A stretch of 10,690 nt of DNA, taken from the NCBI GenBank assembly GCA_036702855.1, contig DATNQF010000071.1, positions 1 through 10,690 on the forward strand, written 5' to 3'. Within the stretch, counting starts at the first letter, position 1. Each line of letters starts with the position of its first letter. The notes below the pieces were generated by a model. It was not told the origin of the DNA and ran no database searches. It saw only the letters and a list, made by a program, of their open reading frames with translations. A program made the translations under genes and the position numbers. The stretch comes from JACVSF01 sp036702855 (GTDB lineage: Bacteria > Cyanobacteriota > Cyanobacteriia > Phormidesmidales > Phormidesmidaceae). This document shows positions 5,466-10,690 of this stretch, piece by piece.

Positions 5466-7982
5466 ATGGCAAAGAAAAAGAAAAAGAATCTTACCAAAGG
5501 TGTATTTAAAGAATTAGGTCGGAGGGCAAGCAGTGAGGCAGAGGGTAGGCGAGATTACGTCATCAGTACCTTCAGAAGCCGACTGGAAAGCTTGGTGCCA
5601 ACGCAATTACGCTGGCTATTTCCATTCGTTACAGAGTTCAAGCCCACTCTAGAGGACGAAGAGGAAGAAGCAACGGTTGGTACGCAGGTAAAGGTTGCTG
5701 AGTCCCCGAAAGCCCCTCAGATTGTTGAACCACTCTACACCCAGTATCGTTGCCGTTGGGGTGACCCCTTAACCTGTGAATATCTCCAGCAAACCGTGCA
5801 GCAAAGCCCGGAAACCAAGTCTTGTCGAGAATGCGGTTTTCCAGCTACCTTACCCGAAAAAGCGGAAATCCGGGGCAGTCGCGGCAGATATCGAGTGGAA
5901 CGCTTAATCGGGCGTCGGGGAATGGGGCGCTTATATCAAGGAACCCAACTCTCTAACAGTCATCAGGTTTTGATTAAAGAGTATCTCCTCCCCGACTATT
6001 GTTTTAATCAGGAAGAAGCTAATGCCCGAAAGGATGCTTTCAGACTCAAGGCTGGAGTGAATTTAGCCGATGGTCGAGTCCAGGATTTTCGCTTGTGTCA
6101 CCCTTGGGAAGCGATCGCAGACCACAACGAGGAACGCTGCTACCTTCTAACTAAGGGCAATTTCGACCTCTACCCCACTTTAAGTGAATACCTTGCGCTG
6201 CATGGTGCAATGAGTGCGATCGCTGTACGCCAAGTCCTCAACCAAGTCTTGCAAACCCTGGAATTTCTCCACACGCAAAAATTCCGTTTTCCCTCCGGTC
6301 AGGTACAGTTGGGGATAGCCCATGGCAATCTGAGTCTCGATAGCCTGCTGATTGCCAAGAATCAAAATGGGGCTGCGGGTAACGGTTTGAACCATGTGGT
6401 TGGTTTAAATTCGGAAATACTGAATACCGATTTCTTCATTTATGTCTGCGATCTGGCTTTATGGGAAAGCCTATTTGACCCCAAAGGAGATTGGGGACAG
6501 GGGACGAGAGAAAATCCAAATTCAACCCTCAACCGTCACAATTCCCATCACCCATTACTCATTCCTAATCCTTCAGCCGCACAAGATTTAGTGGCTTTAG
6601 GATACATCGGTTTTTACCTATTGGTAGGTGCAAGAATTAACCCGGTTGATGGTCAACTTTTTGACCCCAAAGATGACCAAAATTGGCCTCCCGTAAACTT
6701 TACCTTTAAGGTGTTCCTTCAGCGCTTGATGGGAATTGGTATTCCGTTTGAGAGCGCACAAATTGCTCGTCAAGCCTTGTTAAAACTACCGCCGGAAGCA
6801 CCTATTGTTTACCCGGTGGTGCAGGCTGTTTTAGAGGAAGAGGAAATCGTCAAAACTCCTCGCATTCTTTGGTTTCTTTTAGGTATTCTTGGTTTCGGCT
6901 TGCTTGGGCTGCTGATTTGGTGGCTCTGGCCTAAACCTCAAGTCGCTGAAAGTGCTGGGGATGAACTTTCACTTTGCTGCATTAATAAAGTGTCTGCAAT
7001 TCCTTCTGGAAAATTTACTTATGCAGCGGAACAGCAGGGAACGTGGAATTATACGGTTCAGCAGAAAAATCTGGTATCAGATGGCAAAACCTTAGAAGAA
7101 GAACTCGAAAAACGTCAGCCTAAATTACAGTTAAATTACCAACCGCAAGATTCAACTCAAACGGCATTGGCGAAAGTTAGCTCTGAAGAAACAGACTTTG
7201 CTCTAACCAGTCTAATTAGACCATTACCCATTGAAATGGAATCGCAAACCGTTGCCTACGATGGTTTGGTTGTGTTTGTTGCCTTTAGCTACTCCCAACG
7301 AGAAAAAAGTCTGCCTCAAGCTTTAAACGGGCAAATCACTTTTGAGCAATTACGTCAACTCTACACGGGTCAAATAACCAACTGGAGAGAACTCGGTGGC
7401 CCTAATCTAGCCGTCAGACTCTACATTCCCGATGAAACAGAAGCTGTACGCATCTTTGAACAACGAGTTCTGAAAGATAATCAAACCATCCAAAGCTTTA
7501 GAAAGTTACAAAGAAAGGGTGAGCCACCTGACACCTTTACCAATTCATGGATTCCAGAAATTTACAGATTTCCCACTTTTAAAATGTTACGGCAGGTGAT
7601 TCAGGACTTTGAGTCTGATGGGGCTGGAATGGGTGCGATCGCATTTGGCAAACTCAGCCAAGTTTTTGGTCAATGTTCTGTTTATCCCTTAGCCCTAAAA
7701 GAGGGAAAAACAGACTTTGTTCATCCTTTAATCCAAGATAATCAGCAACCCGTCAATCCCACAACGGATCTGTGTGAACATAAAGGAAGTTACTTTCCTA
7801 ACCTGCAAGTTTTCCAGGACAACAGCTATCCTTTAGGGTATCCGTTAGCCGTCGTCTATCCGAGAGATAATAGTCGCCCTCCGGTTGGTGCTAAGTTTGC
7901 TGAAATGCTACGAACTCAAGAGGGTCAGCAGTTGCTCAGTAGAACTGGACTGATACCCTTGTATCCATTAGTACTCAAGTGA
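5466..7982 (+). CDS. Zinc-ribbon / kinase-like domain / transmembrane helix / PstS-like binding domain fusion
   Basis: An 838-residue protein. The start follows 15 bp after the previous stop; the Shine-Dalgarno is weak. A Lys-rich N-terminus (MAKKKKKN) and acidic linker precede a four-cysteine segment, C96, C104 and C120-x-x-C123, of the type found ahead of some cyanobacterial Ser/Thr kinases. Residues ~140-455 are kinase-like: glycine-rich loop IGRRGMGRLYQG (148-159) and an IKE lysine at K171. The catalytic loop reads HGNLSLDSLL at 286-295, where active kinases have HRDLKPxN, and DFG is replaced by DLA at 329. Loss of the HRD aspartate and the loop lysine and asparagine points to a pseudokinase. 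One strong transmembrane helix spans ~467-489. Residues ~515-838 resemble phosphate/PstS-type periplasmic binding proteins, including YDGLVVFVAFS, ITFEQLRQLYTGQITNWREL and AVVYPRDN. Expected topology: kinase part in the cytoplasm, binding domain across the membrane. A sensor, anchor or regulatory scaffold for the injection system is inferred from context only. Confidence 0.88.
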   Translation: MAKKKKKNLTKGVFKELGRRASSEAEGRRDYVISTFRSRLESLVPTQLRWLFPFVTEFKPTLEDEEEEATVGTQVKVAESPKAPQIVEPLYTQYRCRWGDPLTCEYLQQTVQQSPETKSCRECGFPATLPEKAEIRGSRGRYRVERLIGRRGMGRLYQGTQLSNSHQVLIKEYLLPDYCFNQEEANARKDAFRLKAGVNLADGRVQDFRLCHPWEAIADHNEERCYLLTKGNFDLYPTLSEYLALHGAMSAIAVRQVLNQVLQTLEFLHTQKFRFPSGQVQLGIAHGNLSLDSLLIAKNQNGAAGNGLNHVVGLNSEILNTDFFIYVCDLALWESLFDPKGDWGQGTRENPNSTLNRHNSHHPLLIPNPSAAQDLVALGYIGFYLLVGARINPVDGQLFDPKDDQNWPPVNFTFKVFLQRLMGIGIPFESAQIARQALLKLPPEAPIVYPVVQAVLEEEEIVKTPRILWFLLGILGFGLLGLLIWWLWPKPQVAESAGDELSLCCINKVSAIPSGKFTYAAEQQGTWNYTVQQKNLVSDGKTLEEELEKRQPKLQLNYQPQDSTQTALAKVSSEETDFALTSLIRPLPIEMESQTVAYDGLVVFVAFSYSQREKSLPQALNGQITFEQLRQLYTGQITNWRELGGPNLAVRLYIPDETEAVRIFEQRVLKDNQTIQSFRKLQRKGEPPDTFTNSWIPEIYRFPTFKMLRQVIQDFESDGAGMGAIAFGKLSQVFGQCSVYPLALKEGKTDFVHPLIQDNQQPVNPTTDLCEHKGSYFPNLQVFQDNSYPLGYPLAVVYPRDNSRPPVGAKFAEMLRTQEGQQLLSRTGLIPLYPLVLK

Positions 7983-8028
7983 AATCGGTAGAAACAAAGG
8001 ATTCGAGCAGCCAACATCCCGCATTAAG

Positions 8029-8049
8029 AGCCAAATTCGACCTTTGGCT
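8029..8049 (+). terminator. Short hairpin between the two gene groups
   Basis: AGCCAAA (8029-8035) and TTTGGCT (8043-8049) form a perfect 7-bp stem with a 7-nt loop, 47 bp after the stop at 7982. No T-run follows directly (the first is ~20 nt downstream), so it is a poor intrinsic terminator. It could attenuate read-through or be an mRNA processing or stability element. Confidence 0.35.
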
Positions 8050-8074
8050 ACTGTTCGGTATTCTGCTGTATTTT
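8044..8074 (+). promoter_or_regulatory. Weak promoter-like pair ahead of the tail-tube group
   Basis: TTGGCT (8044-8049) and TATTTT (8069-8074) loosely match sigma-70 -35 and -10 boxes with a long 19-bp spacer. The only support is the pair's place in the 122-bp gap (7983-8104) before the 96-residue ORF. The -35-like box overlaps the hairpin's right arm. Confidence 0.2.
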
Positions 8075-8104
8075 TAAAGTGAGAGTGAGTTTTTATTATT
8101 TATC

Positions 8105-8395
8105 ATGGTCGCCGATTTTTCTGGACAGACGCACGCTCAGGCCATGACCAGTCTGGGAACAGAACCTTCCTTGAAACCGATTGGTGATATCTCTGTTCCA
8201 GCCGGTTACGCAGCCCCCGCTCTTATGCAAAGCAAGGGTAAAACAGAAGATCTAGCGAAAATCTCCAAGGTAGCTGGGAAGGTTCTGCAAGACCCCTTAC
8301 TGATGAGGTTACTGAGTGACCGAGTCTATAAACTGATGCTAGAAGACCTACGCCGTCAGCAGGAACGGAGTAGAAACTATGGAGGGTTTTTGTAA
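8105..8395 (+). CDS. Small protein encoded directly upstream of the tail tube gene
   Basis: A 96-residue protein. The N-terminal half is low in predicted structure (Gly/Pro/Ser). The C-terminal half is helical and charged: LSDRVYKLMLEDLRRQQERS (70-89) followed by RNYGGFL. No signal peptide or membrane segment is seen. It ends in a 1-bp overlap with the tube gene (TAATG), so the two are surely co-translated. Small helical proteins next to tube genes occur in contractile tail and eCIS loci as assembly or baseplate factors; I cannot assign this one to a named family. The start at 8105 has no clear Shine-Dalgarno (only GAGAGTGAG about 15 nt upstream). An in-frame ATG at 8144 is the alternative but has no better site. 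Confidence 0.8.
   Translation: MVADFSGQTHAQAMTSLGTEPSLKPIGDISVPAGYAAPALMQSKGKTEDLAKISKVAGKVLQDPLLMRLLSDRVYKLMLEDLRRQQERSRNYGGFL
8381..8386 (+). promoter_or_regulatory. Ribosome binding site of the tube gene
   Basis: GGAGGG lies 8 nt before the ATG at 8395, inside the last codons of the upstream gene. Together with the TAATG overlap it supports efficient, coupled, high-level translation, as expected for a tube subunit made in many copies. Confidence 0.75.
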
Positions 8396-8928
8396 TGACG
8401 AATAGTCAAAACCTAAATGGTAAAGTAACTCACGAACTCAACTACGTTACAGCCAATCGCTTTTATGTAGAGATTGAGAGTGAAATCACGGCATCTTTTA
8501 CAGAGTGCGCGGGTTTAGGTGTCCAGGTGGATAAGGAAAGTTACTTTGAAGGCGGTGTCAACGATCAGCAGCGAATTTTTCTCAAGCAAGCCAAATTTAG
8601 TGATGTGACACTCAAGCGCGGCATTACTAATAATTTGGTCTTCTGGAATTGGCTCAATCAGATATTAGACTCCAACAGTCAAAAAGAACGTCGCAATGTG
8701 AATATTCTGGTGTTTAACCAGTCTGGAGAAACCATGCAGTGTTGGACACTGATTGGTGCTGTACCTGTGGGATGGAAAGCACCTTCGCTACAAGCTAATT
8801 CCAACACAGCCGCTATTGAGGAGCTTACCCTAGCCTACGAGGGCTTGAAGGTTGTTACTAATTCAAACAGCGGTAAGGCTAGTACCAATATTAAACGTGA
8901 TGGATTGGGATATTTCCCCAGTCATTAA
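8395..8928 (+). CDS. Phage tail tube protein, T4 gp19-like / eCIS inner tube subunit
   Basis: A 177-residue protein matching the conserved phage-tail region family used by contractile injection systems for the inner tube. Visible hallmarks are NRFYVEIESE near residues 21-30, FTECAGLGVQVD (35-46), LKRG (73-76), FWNWLNQ (83-89) and the C-terminal block WTLIGAVPVGWKAPSLQANS (117-136). That block is followed by AIEELTLAYEGLKV, the usual family ending. A ~25-residue polar tail (NSNSGKASTNIKRDG) extends beyond the typical core. Hexamers of this fold stack to form the hollow tube through which cargo is expelled. The length is normal for the family. A sheath gene is commonly next to tube genes but is not seen here; several tube paralogues per locus are common, so this could be the main or a baseplate-proximal tube protein. 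Confidence 0.93.
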   Translation: MTNSQNLNGKVTHELNYVTANRFYVEIESEITASFTECAGLGVQVDKESYFEGGVNDQQRIFLKQAKFSDVTLKRGITNNLVFWNWLNQILDSNSQKERRNVNILVFNQSGETMQCWTLIGAVPVGWKAPSLQANSNTAAIEELTLAYEGLKVVTNSNSGKASTNIKRDGLGYFPSH

Positions 8929-8931
8929 CCT

Positions 8932-10690
8932 ATGCCAGAATCCTCCCCAGACAACCGATTCAGTTCAAGTGATTTTCAGGGAGAGACAACCTCCTGGCAA
9001 CCTCCTCTTGGTTTGCAACAGCCTTTAGTTATAGCCAATCCCTTAGGGCAAAACTTCCTGTCGCCGCAATTTCTGTCCCCTTTGGGAGCGCAGCCTCTAG
9101 GCGGGGGTAATCCTTTAGGAGCGTCTGATCAAGCCTTACCCGATTACAATCTGTCAGAGAATTTTTTCCAGGATTCCCCGTCTTTGGCTGAATCTCGGTT
9201 ATCTCTGAATCCTCCAGAAGCCCCTGTGACGGCGGCGGCTACCCCAACAGCCGGGATGGATAGCACTCAAGTGAACATCCAACGCTACCCTGCGGAAATT
9301 CCTACAGTCAATGGGCATGAAAATAACCCAATCCCAGCCGCACCGGATAGCCTGAGCGAAGCGGAACGTCGTCTGCTGGGGCACGATCAGGCACAAGTTA
9401 CAACCCAGGAGCTACAACTCGCTGCACCACATGATCAACTGGGAGGATCAGACACAGCACCGCTCAACCCAACGGTTGTACAACCTCAATTAGCAACAGA
9501 ACCTTTGCTCCAGAGGGAAATCGCGATTCCAGAAGCCCCTGAAGTCGTTAAACCCATAAGAGAATCATCGGTTTCTCAGCCAGAACCTAGAGTTCAGATA
9601 CCGGAAGTGACTGAGGAATCATCAGCGATCGCCAACGCTAACCCTAGCGTGATGCGTTCAACCGACTTGAGCAACGTGCCACCGCCTCAGACTTCACCCG
9701 TTGCTCCGTTGCCGTCACTACCCGCAGAGGATTTGTCGGGCATTGAACCGATTGTTAGTTTTCAAGCTGAGTTGTCGCCAGTTACTCCAATTGTGCCAGC
9801 TCATGACACCAGGGTAAATATACAAGATGTCCCTAGCGTTCCCGTGCAACGTCGAGAGGATGAGGCATCTCCACCGTCATTCGTCGAATCGTTACCCTTA
9901 GCGAGTCAAGCCCTTCCAGACACATCCCAACCCCCTCAATCCTTAGTGCAGACTCAGGCAACGGCAGACTCGCCTCCACCGCTGAACCCGCCGACTGCTG
10001 AACCCCCATCGGCAATCGCATCCGTGTTAGTGAGTGATAGCGTGAACGTACAGCCCTCTGTGCAGCCAAACAGCGACAGCGAAGCAGTAGCGCTCGCAGA
10101 AACATCAGACTTACCCCAATCAACACAAGGAGCATCCGCAACAGCGGGGGAGAGTCTTCAAGAGTCAGGGATTACATCCTCTGAACCAACTGTTGTTCAA
10201 GCATTTTCAGAAACAGAGTCTTCGGCTTTAAGCCAACCCGCTGCTGCGCCCATCGAATCTCCGGTACTAACAGAGCCAGAACCTCACCAATCTTCAACCA
10301 TAGGCGAACCCGTTGCTGATTCCTCAACCCCATTCGCCAAACCAGAGCTGGAAACAAACACACCGAGTTCCTCCCCTACCCTAGAACAACAGCAGCAGAC
10401 AACAGAAACCCCAGGCTTGGATACAGACGCTGCGCCCAGCCATTCACAAATTGTACAGCCCCGACTAGAAAGAGAATCGTCCGCTCCCGCTGATATCACT
10501 TCCTCAACTACTCCAGAGGCGTCGTCAATTCAAAGACAACCGCTTCCTCAAACACAGGAAATGGCACCAAGTGCGATCGCACCTACACCAGAAGAGGCGA
10601 TCGCTGCGGCTGACATCACTTCCTCAACTACTCCAGAGGCGTCGTCAATTCAAAGACAACCGCTTCCTCAAACACAGGAAATGGCACCAA
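8932..10690 (+). CDS. Long Pro/Ser/Gln/Glu-rich disordered protein with C-terminal repeats (partial)
   Basis: The frame opens with ATG three bases after the tube gene's stop and stays open for 586 codons to the window edge without a stop. The length of the open frame and its operonic position argue that it is a real gene, although the start has only a weak Shine-Dalgarno. The N-terminus (~25-65) is Pro/Leu/Gly-rich with repeated NPLG and SPLG motifs. The rest is low-complexity Pro, Ser, Thr, Glu and Gln with almost no aromatic residues, so it is probably intrinsically disordered. It carries short [VIL]QR motifs (NIQRY ~115, LLQRE ~192, VPVQRRE ~303, SIQRQ ~532 and ~572) like those in the DUF4157 protein. 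No enzymatic domain is visible before the edge; one may lie downstream. Possible roles are the disordered N-terminus of a second cargo, a tube-filling or tape-measure-like protein, or a loading adaptor. Confidence 0.85.
   Translation, partial: MPESSPDNRFSSSDFQGETTSWQPPLGLQQPLVIANPLGQNFLSPQFLSPLGAQPLGGGNPLGASDQALPDYNLSENFFQDSPSLAESRLSLNPPEAPVTAAATPTAGMDSTQVNIQRYPAEIPTVNGHENNPIPAAPDSLSEAERRLLGHDQAQVTTQELQLAAPHDQLGGSDTAPLNPTVVQPQLATEPLLQREIAIPEAPEVVKPIRESSVSQPEPRVQIPEVTEESSAIANANPSVMRSTDLSNVPPPQTSPVAPLPSLPAEDLSGIEPIVSFQAELSPVTPIVPAHDTRVNIQDVPSVPVQRREDEASPPSFVESLPLASQALPDTSQPPQSLVQTQATADSPPPLNPPTAEPPSAIASVLVSDSVNVQPSVQPNSDSEAVALAETSDLPQSTQGASATAGESLQESGITSSEPTVVQAFSETESSALSQPAAAPIESPVLTEPEPHQSSTIGEPVADSSTPFAKPELETNTPSSSPTLEQQQQTTETPGLDTDAAPSHSQIVQPRLERESSAPADITSSTTPEASSIQRQPLPQTQEMAPSAIAPTPEEAIAAADITSSTTPEASSIQRQPLPQTQEMAP
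10489..10690 (+). repeat. 120-bp (40-residue) tandem repeat, second unit cut by the window end
   Basis: Bases 10489-10570 and 10609-10690 are identical except one silent change (GAT versus GAC, 10494/10614), exactly 120 bp apart, giving a 40-residue protein period starting ADITSSTTPEASSIQRQ. The intervening 38 bp hold two HIP1 sites. The second copy reaches the last base of the window, so more units may follow. Near-identity at DNA level indicates a recent duplication or ongoing homogenisation. Confidence 0.93.

Noticed and set aside
5466..7982. Reading the PstS-like domain as part of a phosphate ABC transporter
   Set aside because: It is fused behind a kinase-like domain and a transmembrane helix, and no permease or ATPase genes are nearby.
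5466..7982. Calling it an active Ser/Thr protein kinase
   Set aside because: The catalytic loop reads HGN instead of HRD and lacks the downstream Lys and Asn, so activity is not supported by the sequence.
10489..10690. CRISPR-like or mobile-element repeat at the right end
   Set aside because: The 120-bp repeat is in frame, codes for the same peptide, and has no spacer pattern, terminal inverted repeats or transposase.

Overview
The window reads as chromosomal DNA of a cyanobacterium, probably a filamentous or otherwise complex one. At least eight copies of the palindrome GCGATCGC (HIP1, hyper-abundant in cyanobacterial genomes) occur in 10.7 kb, at 1539, 4798, 6111, 6216, 7635, 9625, 10573 and 10597. 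The protein families also fit: a filamentous-haemagglutinin-type secreted protein, a kinase-like protein with a cysteine-rich N-terminus, and a contractile-injection-system module of the kind known from cyanobacteria.

Left part (1-1261, minus strand): the N-terminal ~420 codons of a two-partner-secretion exoprotein (haemagglutination-activity domain). It runs off the window edge and is divergently oriented from everything else. A 404-bp non-coding region (1262-1665) separates it from the rightward genes and should hold the promoters for both directions.

Middle part (1666-7982, plus strand): three closely packed genes. The first is a 1107-residue DUF4157 protein. It has a disordered N-terminus with VQRQ motifs, a DUF4157 domain with an HELTH motif, about six annexin-like repeats with a ~74-residue period, and a glycine/alanine-rich hydrophobic C-terminus. 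It looks like a cargo or effector of an extracellular contractile injection system (eCIS). It overlaps by 4 bp a 154-residue protein of unknown function, followed 15 bp later by an 838-residue membrane protein. That protein combines a four-cysteine zinc-ribbon-like segment, a kinase-like domain with a degenerate catalytic loop, one transmembrane helix and a PstS-like solute-binding domain.

Right part (8105-10690, plus strand): after a 122-bp gap with a short hairpin come a small 96-residue conserved-looking protein, a gp19-family phage-tail tube protein (1-bp overlap, TAATG), and, 3 bp on, a proline/serine/glutamine-rich, apparently disordered protein. The last is open for 586 codons to the window end and closes with a 40-residue (120-bp) near-perfect repeat.

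Working model (inference): the window is one flank of an eCIS locus. The tube gene supplies the injection conduit, and the DUF4157-annexin protein is a likely payload. The 154-residue partner could be a loading, chaperone or immunity factor, and the pseudokinase-PBP fusion could be a membrane sensor or anchor. Sheath, baseplate, spike and ATPase genes are not visible here and would have to lie beyond the right edge or elsewhere. No tRNA, rRNA, CRISPR array or insertion sequence was recognised.
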